DNA from: Tethya wilhelma | Taxonomy: Eukaryota > Porifera > Demospongiae > Tethyida > Tethyidae | Assembly: GCA_964030475.1 (NCBI GenBank) | Contig: CAXIPT010000008.1 | Coordinates: 937,501-1,001,500 of the forward strand | DNA: 64,000 nucleotides | Direction of reading: 5' to 3' | Shown: positions 23,005-36,590 of the stretch, in pieces | Layout of the letters: each line of letters starts with the position of its first letter | How positions within the stretch are numbered: the stretch's first letter is position 1 | Translations under genes and position numbers: made by a program | The notes under the pieces: generated by a model | The model's database searches: none | What the model saw: the letters and a program-made list of their open reading frames with translations, nothing else | Told to the model about the DNA's origin: nothing

Positions 23005-25050
23005 CTTGCACACAGTGATGTGAGTGGCTCTTTCATCGCTTCGGCCAGTTCTCCCTTCATATCAGAACCAAACCGGCTCAGTGCTGTGTGTAGACCAGTG
23101 ATAGTTTCATTGTGGGGAAAATGTTGAAGGACCTCTTGATCTCGACTGACCAGACTTCCTTCATCTTTAACAATGACAATCATACTTGTTGTACATAGAT
23201 TTTTGAGACATCTGAAGGTTTTGATATTGAGTCTCACCTTGTTCAGAGTGCAGCTTCACGTAGGAGTCCAGCCATTTTCTGAAACCAGGAATTGGAGAGA
23301 GGGTGACAAAATTGCTCAGCTGCTGTGGAAACTCTCTCTGGAGCTCATTGGCTACTCTCCTTATAAGGAAGTTGCCAAGCTCAACACCAGAGAGACCTAT
23401 GAACGTACAACAGTTTCTTCTCACGTATTTAGCTCTTTGACAAAATTAATATTCATCAACCAACCCTTTTGTGTTGCTGAGATTGAGTAGAACACTGCTG
23501 TCCTGAGATTCTTAGGTCGTTCTCGAATCGTCCTGTTAAGCAGCACCTGTATGAAGAATCAAAAATGCACAAAATGGCAAAAAATTATCAGACACTGAAA
23601 TGGCTTAGTGTAAAAAGAAAGCTAACAAGATGGAATGGCTATTAGATTGTGGAAAGAATTTTTTCAGTGGGCAGTGAATGAAATCAATTTCACATATATT
23701 CTATATCCAGCTCAGTACCTGAATGCTACTTGAAGGCTCATCAGTGAGGGCCACATGTAGCACTACAATTGGCTCTCTTGGGATGGCTTTGTGTGTGAAG
23801 ATGAAGCATCGTCTGTTCTCCCCAACACGATGCTTCAGATCCTTCCAGTGCCTCAAAGGGTGGACAGCTTCGTAGAGACTAATCTTCTCTAGAATATCAC
23901 AGGGTGACTCCCATGTGATTTGTTGCAAGTCCATGAGCTGAGGAGTGAACCAATGACTGAGGACGCCCCTGAGATAATCGCTCATCTCGGTCAGGTGATA
24001 TATCGGTGTGCCTTCATTGTGGAGTGATTTGGTGAAACTCTACAAAAATTGAAACTACATTACATCATTGTGACATCATCATCACACACCCACATACCAA
24101 TAAATCTCCTCTGATGTCAACAAGAAACTTGATGCCTCCCTCTAATCTGGCAATAGTTGAAAAGAGTTCACTGTAAAATGGACTCAATAATCTTCTCAGA
24201 GATCCCTCTGACTTCAACAAGGCTGCTTCATTTCTTTGCTACAGAGAGACCAACCATAAACAGACAATAATGAGACTTCCACTGGGAGTATGGCAGGATT
24301 TCTTCTACGTACATGATTGTGAACATCACAGAGGTTTTGAGCTCCTGATAAAATTCCATCGTGGTTGACACCCAAGTCACCAGCTAACACTGCAAAGAAG
24401 GCTTTCTTATCGTCTTCATTATCACTTAATGAGCGATAGTACTTGCACAAATTCGTTGCCACAACCTGCATGAAATGGTGCATGAAAATACTCCTGATCA
24501 TAAATCACTCAAAACCAATCTAATAGCCACCTAAACTTTACATTTATTGGTCAACAGAAAGATTGTAGATTCTCAGGGAAAAAATTCAAAGGCATTGCAG
24601 GAGCTATTGCACGCTCCCTGTGTTTAACATGCATGTAAAGGGTCTGGACTCCCCAAGACTACCCTACATGTACATGCCATGAATAGTCTCTACCATAAGA
24701 AAACGTATTCATTGTCAGGATAGTCATAGTTGTACCTCTGGTGCAAGTGGATTGTGAGTTGTATCCTCCTTCAATCCTATAGCCTCTAGCAGAGCACTGC
24801 GTGCTCCCGGTAAAGAAGATGACGGGAGGCCGAGTCCTTCAATGGTGTCTCCACGCTTCTCTCTCAGTAAGGATGACAGCCTACTGGAGAATGGCTCAAG
24901 AGAGCTGCCACTGATGGTGTACTAGATGATCATGGATGAAAACACACTGGAATGATTCTGATGCTCATGCTGCATGCTTACTGAACTTACACTTCTGATG
25001 CAAGTCAGTCTGGTTAACTGCCACACTCTTCTGGAGAACTTTGAACACAT
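23005..25050 (-). CDS. MLYCD: Malonyl-CoA decarboxylase, all but last exon
   Basis: The first exon (24991-25050) starts [20 protein letters not shown], an Arg-rich stretch without acidic residues that looks like a mitochondrial presequence. Later exons lie near 24737-24921, 24314-24470, 24098-24240, 23719-24041, 23467-23549, 23238-23396 and 23005-23152. The product has [107 protein letters not shown] and [11 protein letters not shown], all matching MLYCD. The enzyme decarboxylates malonyl-CoA to acetyl-CoA in mitochondria, peroxisomes and cytosol, relieving inhibition of fatty-acid import. The final exon is displaced to 15385-15628. Head to head with PRDX4. Confidence 0.93.
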
Positions 25051-25196
25051 ACTGTTTCCTTAGTTTGCTGCTACTTTTGACTTTCTTTCAGAGAGGCAGT
25101 CAGCAGGCTTCCTTTTGTCTTTGCTGAGAACAGAAATTAGGTAAAGGTCGTTTTTAGTTTAAGGTCAAAGTTCAAGGGAGTTTCTAGAGTGCCAGC
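25051..25196. promoter_or_regulatory. Putative bidirectional promoter, MLYCD / PRDX4
   Basis: Only 146 bp separate the two start codons, so untranslated leaders and core promoters must share it. No TATA box seen. Inferred from arrangement. Confidence 0.5.
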
Positions 25197-26398
25197 ATGA
25201 GATCGTTGACTTTTCTGCTGTGTTTGCTAGCTACCGCGGCGCTAGTGGCTGCCCAGTCTCAAGAACAGTGTGCAGTGTATTATGGGGGACTTGTATTTCC
25301 CGAAGGAGCGCGAAGAACTGTTGAACATGGCATGCATTGGAGCAAAACTCAAAGTGAGTTGATAGTGAAAAAGTAATAATTTGTGAACGACTTTGTAAAT
25401 GTTCTTTTAGTTTCAAAGCCAGCCCCTGATTGGAATGGAACTGCTGTTATCAATGGAGAGTTCAAGGAGCTGAAGCTCTCAGATTTTAGAGGTAGCCCAT
25501 TCACTTCCCAATGTATTAAACCTTTATATCTTCTCATTCTATAGGAAAGTATCTTGTTTTCTTCTTCTATCCACTCGACTTGTAAGTGCTCCTCTATAAA
25601 TTATTTGTCCAACTTGTCTAAATACCACACTAACACATACACTGCACATACACACAGTACATTTGTGTGTCCTACTGAGATCCTAGCATTCAGCGATCGG
25701 GTTGAGGAGTTCAAAGCCATCAATGCTGATGTAGTCGCTTGTTCCGTCGACTCAAAATACACCCATTTTGCATGGATCAGCATGCCGCGTGAGGAGGGAG
25801 GACTGAAAGGGTTAAAGATTCCCCTCTTGTCGGACCTTACGAAGCAAATTTCCAAAGATTATGGAGTGTTACTGGAAGATGCTGGGCACACACTGAGGCA
25901 CGTAGTGGATGTAGCTATCCATGAATGTGTGAGGTTAACTTCCTTAGGGTGGAATACTAGCTAGTGTGTGTGGTGGAGGAACTGTGTGTGCTTTTAGCTA
26001 ATGATAACTGTTGATGAAGTGAGTATAAGGATTGATATGCCACTGGTGTGTGTATATAATGGTTTCATTTACTCTGTTTGTGATATTATATAGGCCAGTG
26101 TTTGATGGATTTTTAGTCCCAAGTGGATCGGATATACATCGATCTCTTCCTTTTCATGCACAAAACTATATACCATTCACTTAAAATGGTGTACCAATTA
26201 TTGTAACTTTACAAATTAGGTGAATAAGCTGGTGGGTTTTCCTAATGTACTATGTTGTTCTTCTTACTTGTGTTCTTACAGAGGGTTGTTCATCATTGAC
26301 CACAAGGGCATCCTCAGACAGATCACCATGAATGACTTACCTGTGAGTACTTCTCATTCAATGCTCACCATTTTACGACCCCCCTCCACACCCCACCC

Positions 26399-26448
<50 letters not shown>

Positions 26449-26877
26449 ATACCCATCCACACACTCACAGGTTGGTAGATCTGTGGACGAAACTCTGAGA
26501 CTTGTCCAGGCCTTCCAATTCACTGACCAAAAGGGAGAAGGTAAGTATAAGCTAAAGATATGGCTGACCACTAAATTTCCCTTGCTGTACTTACACAATC
26601 ATGACTAGTTGACATTTTGTCATTAATTTTGTTTCATTTCTCTAGTTTGTCCTGCTGGTTGGAAGCCTGGTGAAATGACGGTAGGTTTGAGTACCAACTT
26701 GATCTCTTTTGCACTCATACAATCCTTACCACTCCAACCACACACATTCAGATCAAGCCAGATCCAGTGGGCAAGAACGAGTACTTCTCCAAGGCATTCT
26801 GTGCTGATCCCAACCCTCCAAAGCCAACGCCTACGTCAGACTCAGCCTCTGATGACGAAGAAGACGACTCTGACTAG
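25197..26877 (+). CDS. PRDX4: Peroxiredoxin-4-like, secretory 2-Cys peroxiredoxin
   Basis: Eight exons: 25197-25353, 25411-25501, 25555-25581, 25658-25897, 26282-26342, 26471-26540, 26646-26680, 26752-26877. The start [20 protein letters not shown] is a signal peptide. Next comes a PRDX4-type N-terminal Cys segment (EQCAVYYGG), the thioredoxin-fold core with [15 protein letters not shown] (peroxidatic Cys), [30 protein letters not shown] and the resolving Cys in [11 protein letters not shown]. It reduces peroxides in the ER and couples them to disulfide formation. The C-terminus extends beyond the usual end with an extra Cys (FCADPN) and an acidic tail ending DDEEDDSD. The fourth intron needs a GC donor (GAG|GCACGT) to keep frame. 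Confidence 0.95.
26403..26445. repeat. (CA)n microsatellite upstream of a PRDX4 acceptor
   Basis: CA repeat separated by about 25 bases from the CTCACAG acceptor at 26470. Confidence 0.9.
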
Positions 26878-27399
26878 AAGCTTTAGACCTCTCAATTTTA
26901 ATACAGCAACTCTGCTTTAGGATTAGGCCAGGACACAGTGTATATCCATAGGACTTTTTTTTTTAATTATTGTACAATAATATTATTGTCTGTAATTATT
27001 ATGCTTTAGGGAGAATTTTCTTTTTCTTCACTTTCTTTTTTTTTTTGCATATATACATGGCAACAAACGACTTAATTATTAAATTGTTAATAAACTGATC
27101 GTGATCTCTTGCTGATGCTTGCATGCATAATAATTGAGGGAATTGCGTAAGAGCATGCAGGAACTAACTGGCATGCACACCTCCTACAAGTAATGAAATT
27201 TGTTAACATAATCACAGCTACAAATTTATAGATTCCAAGAAATTTTGTAGGAAACTGATACACTAAATGTAACAGATCACAACCTACGTTGAGGTTTATT
27301 ATAGAGAAGCATAAAACTTTATAACTACAACTCAAAGGTGAAATTAAATGCATGGCCTTGTGCAAATGTACCTTGACAAAATTTAATTATTGATGCCTA
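26878..27399. other. Convergent 3' intergenic region
   Basis: AT-rich DNA between the stops of PRDX4 and the FN3 receptor. It contains short poly-T runs and AATAATA-like sequences that could serve as polyadenylation signals. Nothing else is recognised. Confidence 0.6.
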
Positions 27400-27909
27400 T
27401 TAGTAATAGACTTGAGACTCTTCGTCATTTTCATCCGTGTCAGCTGCTGAATCTGTAGTTGTTTGTGCTACAGTATAACTATCGCTGTCGTCTTGAGTGG
27501 TTGCGAGTGCTTGAGCCAATGGGTTGGTGCAATGAACTGGATCCATGTATGCCACATTGGTAGATAGTTCAATGTGATGACTCTCCATTACAGTTGGTGA
27601 TTTCGAGGCCATGGGTATGTCTTCATAAACTGTTTCATTCCCAGCCTTCATGTCTTCACAATTTGATTCCAGGTTCTGTGACAGCACCAAGCTACTGCTT
27701 AAGTTGTTTTTGTTCCTGTAATAATTAATATGATGATTGAAAAGTTAGCACAATATGTAGACACACAAAGTCTATATTATGTATACATAAATGATCAGTT
27801 TATTTAACTCATGTGAAAGAGTACATGGGGTCAATTTAACCCTTTTGAAAAAGTAATAAGTTTGTACATAGTATGTATTATAATATGTACACATACACGT
27901 GGATAATGA

Positions 27910-27948
<39 letters not shown>

Positions 27949-27969
27949 ATGGGTATGATTGTGTGTGTG

Positions 27970-28001
<32 letters not shown>

Positions 28002-31000
28002 CTACATGTATGTGTGTCATAATCATTATACCACAAGCAGTTCTACCTGCATGTTCAGGTGATTCAATCAAAAATAACTTACGGAGCATAGTTATAGTGG
28101 TCTCCCAGCTTGATTTTACCCTCTTGCACAGTTATTTTATAAGCTTGCCTAGTCCTGTATGTGCAAATAAAAGAATCAATGATAACCCTTAGTGTGCAGT
28201 AGCCATGCTCATTTGCAACAAGCATAATAGTATAATATTGTCAATTTTGATGACTGAAACTGTTGCTGAGGACATGCATGTGTGTTCTCAATACATGCCA
28301 TTGTATCAATGACTATAGGCAGGTGATTCTGAATGTCTGTCATTTATGTAAGAAATAAATGGTTATATGCCATGGTGATAGATTTAACAGGCCACACTTT
28401 GAATTATTCACCTTTTTTTTCTTTTCCAATAACAGAGACACACGATTAATACAACCACGGAGTAAACCAGAATGACAACGACAGCCCCAATACCTATTCC
28501 TATTACTACTTCAACTGCAATGCATTGGCCCACTGTGAATAGAAATCAACATTGTACATGAATAAAGTGAGCATGGAGTATCTGTTGTACTATAATACAG
28601 GCTATTATTAACAATTTTTCTAAATATAATATGATTGTATGAAGACTGAACTATTTATTCTGTAAGATCTCGGCAAATAATAATTACTGTAATACCATGA
28701 TCATAATTACAACATGACAGATCTTACATGGAGCTGGATCGCTATTTTCCACAGTGGGACACTCAGGATATGAGGCACCAGTCTCAGTTGTGTCCTGAGT
28801 AGTAGTGGCAACACTGACAGCCTCAGTTGTAACTGTAGGTACTGTAACACTGGTGTCAGTCTCAGTTGTGAAAGTAGTTTCAGCTGCTATGACAAGACAA
28901 TAAATTAGTATTATCACATGTAAAAGTTATCAATATGTCCATACTTCTATTAGTAAGATTATACCATTAGAGAATGTGGTAACTATAAGAATTGTATGAG
29001 TCATTTCGGGAGATATCTCTCCTTCAATAGGCTCCTCTCCTTCCAGTCTAGCCACACCCACCACACTAAAGGAGTAGGTTGCACCACTGATAAGACCTCC
29101 TACTGTTGCACAGTTTGTTTCTCGTCCTTCCACTTCTATAAAACTATCACTCTGTCTCTTCCTGCTCTCAGAGAGAGTAAAGTACACCCGGTATCCTGTT
29201 ACCTCAGGGATGCCAAGAGGCTCCCAAGCTACTCTCACTGATGTATCATCAATAGTAGAAACTTGAACATTAGATACTTGGGCTGCATGTATACAAAAGC
29301 AAATGAATTTATTGCCATACAAATTATATTACATTAACTAAGTAATAATTGCACGCAATATTTACACTGTAGCAATTGCAATAAGTTTGCCTATGCTCAA
29401 GAGTGAAAATAGTTGGTATGCATGTATTTAAGCACTGTGAAACTGGAATCCTATTAGTGCATACATAACCAAATAAACAAAGGGAACTTACAAGGCACTT
29501 CCAGAGTACTATTCATAAGGGTAACAGCCTCTCCAGGTCCAATGCTAGTGAATGCTCTCACAGTGATAGTGACACTAGTCCCAGGTTCCAGAGACGAGAT
29601 GGTGAAGCTCAATGATGCAGTGCTAACACTGCTTGTCACAGTGCTAGCATTTACACTGTACAAGACCTCATACTGCGTAATGATTCCATTTGGTCTTACT
29701 GGTGGAGACCAGGATACAACCATTGACTTGAACTTAATAGTGAGACTAGGTGAGTCAACTTCACCAGGAGCTGCACATATAAATGCATACAATGAGGTAT
29801 GGAAATGATATAATAAGTGCTTACAATATTGTCACACATACAGTAGGTTATATGCATGAGCTTACAGCTTTCCAGTGTTCTAACAGTCAAGGGTGTCTCA
29901 GAGAATGGTCCAGCACCATTGCTATTCACAGCAGCTACTGAAAAGGAGTACTCTGTGAAAGGAACCAAGCTCTCAGCTGTGTAGGTCCTTGATGAACCAG
30001 AAGATGAGTCAGTGGTGGTCTGTGAGTCTCCATCATATCGTATCATGTAGCCAGTGATGACACTGGGGCCATTTTGATCAAGACAAGATAGTTCATTCCA
30101 AGACACTGTGATCGATGTACTGGATACAGATTGTTCCATAAGACCTTTAGGAGCACCAGTCAGAGCTACACACACACACACACACACAAACAACAACAAC
30201 AAAACAATGGTAGAAGCAATTAAGTATTCATGTACAACTATATATTCAAATGATGAGCTGTCAGACATAAAATTAATAGTTACCTTCAGACAGAGTTTGT
30301 ATTGTCATTCCTAGAGTACTTTCTTTCATAACCGATGGATTAGATTCTCCAAACCTATACACAGCTGTCACTGTAACAGTGTACATGCTGAACTCTTCAA
30401 GTCCATTAATATCTCTTGTACGTAGTGAGCCATCAACTGTCACAGAACCTGTATCCTCAGGTGGACAACTTGTACGTGTGTAGGTTATGATAAATTCATC
30501 AGCAAACTTATTGCCAGTATCAGAAGACAGTGACCACTCAACTCTTAGAGAGGTTGAAGAGAGAGCTGAAGAAGAACTCAAGACAACAGGAGTTGGGAGA
30601 ACTATAAAATATAATAGTTCACAGTGGAAGACAAGAACAAATTAAAGCAAGCATATTGTACAAAAATATCATAGATTATACAATAGTATTTGAACACTTT
30701 AACAGAACATAAAATTACCTTGCACTTCAACAGTATCAGTTGCCATGCTACTATAGAGAGAAAATCCATCCACTGAAGAAAGGGACACAATAGAGATCTC
30801 AAGAGTAGAGGGAAGAAGATCGGATATTGTAAGACTCGTTACTGCAGAAGGAAGGATCGTAATCGGTTGGCCAGTCACACTAAGACGGTATCCACTGGTA
30901 GCTCCAGTTACTCTTGTCCAAGTGATTTGGACTTCTCCCTCTTCAACTTGCATTGCTTGGACATTAGTAGCATCAGGAACTGTTAAATTAAGTCAATTAA

Positions 31001-32076
31001 AGCAGACATCACTGTTATTTTGTGAATAATAATGTATTGTTAAATCATGTTCAATTATAATTAGCTACCTGCATGCATTCATACTTACAAACAGTGATTT
31101 GAGCAAAACGAGAGGGTGAAGTACGTCTATTGGTAGCATTAAATGTGATAGTAGGTACATCTGGTCTCCCTATCAACATCAGGGTATGGGTGTATGTTGC
31201 ACTACTTCTAGTAGTTAGAGATACAGTGTTGTCAGTGAATACTGTACTCCCTGCTGTCCAGCTAACACTGCCAGGAGGTCCTCCAGTGGTAATAGCAGTA
31301 AGAGTATAGGTTGGAGGCTCAGTAAACAGGGGACTAACAGCTGTCAATGTGGGGACCATTGATATACTTAAAACACCATTTGTAGTTAGCCCTGTAAAAA
31401 AATAAAAAAAAAAACAGTTAACACTTACTTGCATAATTATACTTCCATCAAGTAATATTGATAGTATAACATTATAACACGTACAGCTAAAGATAACACA
31501 CTACATGTAACTAACTTCGTGAGTACAGACCAAAGTAAATACTCCGCATAGCTCCATTGGCATCATAAGGAAACGAACATCTCCAAATTCCTTCATGACT
31601 ACTAGATTGTTCTTCAGCTCTTCTTCGTCTCAATCGAATGATTCGTGAGTTATTGGAGAATCTTTCAGCTGATACAATCCAAAAGAAACCACGACTCTCT
31701 CCTTGTACTTCAGTATCATCAGGATAGCGAAAATAAAAACTTCCTTCATAGGGAGTCACAAGAGAGAGAGAACCAGCTGTATCAGTACCCACATCTTCCT
31801 TGTCTAGAGCTTCATTCTCAGGAACAGGTACACCTCTGAGTAAGAGGGTTAGTTCTGCAAGTGGAAATACATAAGCATTAATGCATGCATATGCATACTT
31901 GTATAAAATGTAAGAAAATGCATGAATTTTTGTTTTATATATAAGTTTATACTGATTGGCATAATAGTATAATATATATATATATATATATATATACCTG
32001 GAACACTGTTTTGCTGAGCATCTGCTGTTTCACTGTGTAATCCAAGAATCACAAGGAAGATCCACACACAGTTCAT
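27400..32076 (-). CDS. Ig/FN3 single-pass receptor with tyrosine-motif tail
   Basis: Twelve exons: 31998-32076, 31519-31854, 31090-31391, 30719-30979, 30284-30602, 29866-30165, 29493-29770, 28975-29282, 28728-28885, 28412-28533, 28083-28154 and 27400-27715. MNCVWIFLVILGLHSETADA is a signal peptide. Two Ig-like regions follow (one with WRCSFP), then five fibronectin-III modules, mostly one per exon (e.g. VSWSPPVRPNGIITQYEVLY, VAWEPLGIPEVTGYRVYF), then a Thr/Val-rich mucin-like stalk. A membrane segment (VVIGIGIGAVVVILVYSVVV) precedes a basic stop-transfer WKRKKR. The ~120-residue cytoplasmic tail has no kinase but has VYEDI, AYMDP, DSYTV and a terminal VYY. It probably acts in adhesion or signalling. 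No orthologue named. Confidence 0.8.
27913..28000. repeat. (GT)n microsatellites in a receptor intron
   Basis: Two GT runs interrupted by GGATGGGTATGATT, inside the intron between the last two coding exons. Confidence 0.95.
31972..31996. repeat. (TA)n microsatellite overlapping a 5' splice site
   Basis: The donor of receptor exon 1 reads CCAG|GTATAT on the minus strand and merges directly into the TA repeat. Confidence 0.9.
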
Positions 32077-32707
32077 GTTTATATCTTGACTGAAGTTGGT
32101 TATAGCAAGTAATAATCGTTAATAATAAATTATTACAATCATTGCATGCACCTGCTCAACCCTTATTATATTCAATTCAATTGCTTCAAATTCTGAGAAA
32201 TCACGTTGTCTGTGACATCACACTGATACATAAATATAATTAAAGTTTAACGTTATGAGATTAAATATCTATGAATTAACCATGCAATGATTACAATAAT
32301 TGATCCCAGATTCACCACAACAAACAGATATTGTTACGAAATCACTAAAAAATAAACAAAGTATGAAACAAAAAAAAAAACCCAAAAAACATTGGAACTG
32401 TAAGAGAACAATAATAATGGCCAGTATTGTGCCTACACCATCAATGAGCTAGGACAACTAGGGATATGAACTATATAGGGTGGCACACAGGAATTAATGA
32501 ACTCCTCACTCAAATAACAACCATTCCAATGTTGTTTGCTTACTCTTTATGATTTGGCCATTCCTATGTTCTGTTACACTTCCAATATATTTTGTTTGTT
32601 TGTTTGTTTATACACTTCTATTATCTATGCAATCATACAATGGTATAAATGATTCACAATAAATCACGAACTTTTGCTATAAAAAAAAAAAATCCTTCAA
32701 GTAATAA
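32077..32707. other. Intergenic region, receptor 5' side and USP 3' side
   Basis: AT-rich DNA with poly-A runs near 32370 and 32680 and a (TTTG)n stretch near 32598. It should hold the receptor promoter and the USP polyadenylation region, but no specific site is evident. Confidence 0.5.
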
Positions 32708-35700
32708 TTATTGAAGGGGCAGTCTCTCATAAAACAACACGTAGGCCTGACACCTCAGTACCTCACTCTCAAAAGCTGTCTTCACGTGACTATCACTGAT
32801 GTAGTACCACTGTCCAGTAGTCTCAGAGGGGTCAAAGGTCAACTTTTTGCTGACACCAGCACAATCCTCTGAGTTCAACTTGGTATCCACTTGTGATGCT
32901 GCAACCATAGCACAGTCTTTCTCTGACTCAGATGTTACACTAGCTTCATTACTATCTTTGATGGTGGTCTCAGATTCTGTAGGGTGGTCGGTTGAACGGC
33001 CACTGTTAGATTCAAAGTCTGGTTTGAGTGTTTCAATACTAGACTTGTTGGATTTTGAGTCATTGCTGCTTTCAGGTTCTTGATTTGTGAGTGACGAAAG
33101 AGTCAAAGAACAGAGAGTTTGTTTGTCACATTTCAAAGGAGTTCTTGTCTTGACGTAAGCGGTGTAGTGCCCTCCCTGCATCCCTCCGCTGTGCTGGACC
33201 ACACCGTAGAGAGAGAAGAGTAGACGACCACTACTGTCACAGTAGTCCTGTATACATGTGTGTGAGAAATACCATAGTGGTCAATGTACATAATTTTGAT
33301 TGTATGGGTGCCCCCCTAATTATAAGACTCCCACAACTGGCATGAATAGAGTTCTACAATCTTGAGGGATTGGTAAAACTATTGATTATCATAACCAGGT
33401 TCTTCTCCACTATTTTTCAGTGAGAGAGCTTAGTTAAAGGTTACTGAATATATCTACAATTTGAAACAAAATAAAGTAACGAATAACATTTTCATGTCTG
33501 CTCTCACCTGGCACTTGGCTCCATCACAGAAGGGAGCAATGTCCAACACAGTGGGGAATGAAACGTAGCGATTGTTCTTTCTCAGTCGTCGGCCATGTTG
33601 AATGAACCTCTTCAAGTGCAGTGTCAGCAATAAGGGAGGTCTCTCGATCAACAGCTGCTTAGTGGCATCACAAAACACTGTGCTGCTCTCTTCTTTCTTC
33701 TTTGAGTCCTCCTCCTCTTGAGCCTCTTCCTCACCATCAGTGGAGAGCATGTCAACTTCTCCTGCAGACAGAAACAATCATTGCATCACTTATGGACATG
33801 TACCATTGGAATAGACTCAGTTGCCATGAATGAAGGCCCTCCCATTTGACCTTCTTGTGAATGAAAAGTCAAAGGGGAGAGCATAAAAAGGTCAAAGAGG
33901 AGAGTTTGGAACAGCCAGGTTCCCATGAAGGTTCTCCCATTTGACCTTTTTGTGAGTGAAAGGTCAAAGGGGAGAGCCTGGGTATGAGCCTAATTTGGAA
34001 TACACTCACAGATGTACACTGCTAAGCCATGTTCTTTGGGTTTTTTTACTCACCATCATAATCTTCATTGTTTTGTTCCACACTGATCTCCTGTGTGTTG
34101 TCTTCTTCGTCTCCACTCTCTGTCTCTTTGGGCTGGTCACTGGTTTCCTCTCCTTCTGAAGGAGAATGACTTCCCTCTCTTAGACCACCATCTTCCTCCA
34201 CCACAGGGTCACCATTCCCAGATGCACCATCTTCCATCTGAGGGTCTGTGGCGATGTCTTGGACATTTGAGATTGGCTCTTCCTGATCACTCATGGACCG
34301 AGTATGACACGATGTATCTAAAGTTTCGTCCCCTCCATTGCTAGATAGTGTTTCATTTTCAGTTTGGTCAACTGACCTTTCTGTCGTAGAAGAGTTTTCA
34401 TTGTCTTCTCTTGCATCATTGTGTTGTTGCTCCTGGAGTGATCCATCATCATTTGTTTCTCCATCAGGTTCCCCTGTATCTCCAGCAGAACTATGATGAG
34501 TCTCAGATTGCGATCGTGATGAGCTCATTTGTCGTTCGAGTTTACTCTTGGTGCAAACAGCACAGGCAAATTTATTGTCACCGGTAAGAAGTTCGGGCGT
34601 GCAGAATTTCTTGAAGGAGCTTTCGAGAGAATCGGCCTCCACTACCAATGACTCCACCAATGATGGTTTGCTCTTTGCAGAATCAGTTCGTACAAAAGAT
34701 TCACTTTCCTCGCTTACTGGATTTGTTGGCTTATGGTTTGCTATAGTTTCATTGGCTATTGATGAGGGGAGTTGTGACTCTGTTTGTGAGTTCACACCAT
34801 CAGTTTCCTCACTCTGATGAACATCATCCTGTTCACAGGTGAGACTGACTGGTTCTTGGGGTTGTGACACATTGTCTGTTGTCGGATTATCATTGCCACC
34901 TTCTGTTAGACTAACCTCAGCCATTTCAGCTGTCAAACTGTCAACATTGTTTCCTAGATCTTTGTCACCATCAGGTTTATGTCTTTCTTCAATGTTGTCC
35001 TTTGAAGACTCAGTATCATCAGCTATTTCATGGCTGCCATCTTCCACACCAACCTGTTCTGCTTGTGGAGTTTGAAGGTCAGAGCTCTCGTCATTTTCAT
35101 TTTGAGTTTGGGTCTCTTCACTGGTTGCTTTCTCTGTCACAGCACCATCTTCTTCTCTACCATCACTCTGGCACTCCATTGGGATGCTCTCCTGTGTTTC
35201 CACTGTAGCTGGGTCACTGGGAGTGCTGGCATCTCCAGGTTTTAAGAATTCTTGAAGGCTTTTCTTGGTGGCCTGTTTGGCAGCTTTCCTTGCTTGTTTC
35301 TCTAGCTAAAAGATTGTACACAATATCAGCAAATATATAAATGCATAGACTCAAAGAGAATCAAAATTCATACCTGCTTCTTGACCCTTTTCTGTTGGTG
35401 CTTGGATAGCTCTTTAGGTGGAGTGGGCTGGCTAGCTCCTGTCTCATTGTAGGACCCTCCTCCTCTCCCACTCTTGTTCCGTTTAGCCTTTGACCGCGTC
35501 TGATAGCCACCAGGCGAAGAAATCACCTCATCCTTCATGTTCTAAACCATACATACATAAATATAGGGGGGAAAAATAACCCAAATGTGACTTGCTTGAT
35601 AAAACTTAACACAACATCTTGTAGAGAAAGTAAATGTCTTAGGTTGTGTACCTTGTCTTCAGGAATGGGTAGAGAGAGATCCAAGAAGGTTTCGTGAACT

Positions 35701-36540
35701 GTCGTACACTGCACAGATTGATGCATAAAATAATACATAGGAAGTACCATATTGAGATTTGAAGCAAACATTAGCTGCACATGCTCACATTCTCACACTC
35801 GTTGCACTCCACGGTGCTTCTCAATAGACCTCCGAACACATCATCGACAAACGTCAGAGCCAGCTGAGCTTGGTAACCATAGGCTGAAGGTATTAGTGAT
35901 TACGTCATAGTGACATCACAATACATGGCACATGATTCACCTTTAATGTCTTTCCTGTCCTCTTCGGTTAGTTTTCTTTTTGTTTCTTTATCCCCAATTT
36001 TCATTGTAGAAAGAATAGCTCGTTTGATTCTCTGAAAGCAACAGAGTACAATATAAAGTATGTGTGTGAATATACACAGGGATGAATAGGTTTGGCAGAA
36101 TTCGCAAAGGAGTTCAGCTCACTGTAATCTCTTCTGAGCGAAGCGAGTCCAGCAAGTACCTCAACAGCTCCTGGCTATCTTGTTGATGGAAGCCTGCAAA
36201 CCTTGGAGCTCTGGAAAGACCATAGAGGAGAGAAACTGTTAACAATGAGACTTATTATCCACTTGAAAATGATATTGAAACACAAATATAAGTTACATTT
36301 GTCATCGTGTGTATACACATTACAGCTCATTGGTATAGCCACTGCTTCACTTACTGTTTACATATCTCTGAGAAGACTGGTCTTGGGTTGAGTGTCTGTC
36401 CGGCCTGCTGCATCCGAGAGAGGAAGGATTGAAGCTTCTCTGCTAACTGGCCTGGCTCATCTCTCACCGTCAGCTTGATTGAAGTCTACAGAGACACAAG
36501 GGTAAGTTTTTGATTTATCAGTGGTTGTATAAACATCTAC

Positions 36541-36590
<50 letters not shown>

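Noticed and set aside
28996..29241. Plus-strand 81-residue frame over an FN3 exon
   Set aside because: Antisense of a clear FN3 module with matching splice sites.
34548..35245. Plus-strand frames across the large USP exon
   Set aside because: They are shadows of the acidic, low-complexity minus-strand exon, which has motif support on both sides.
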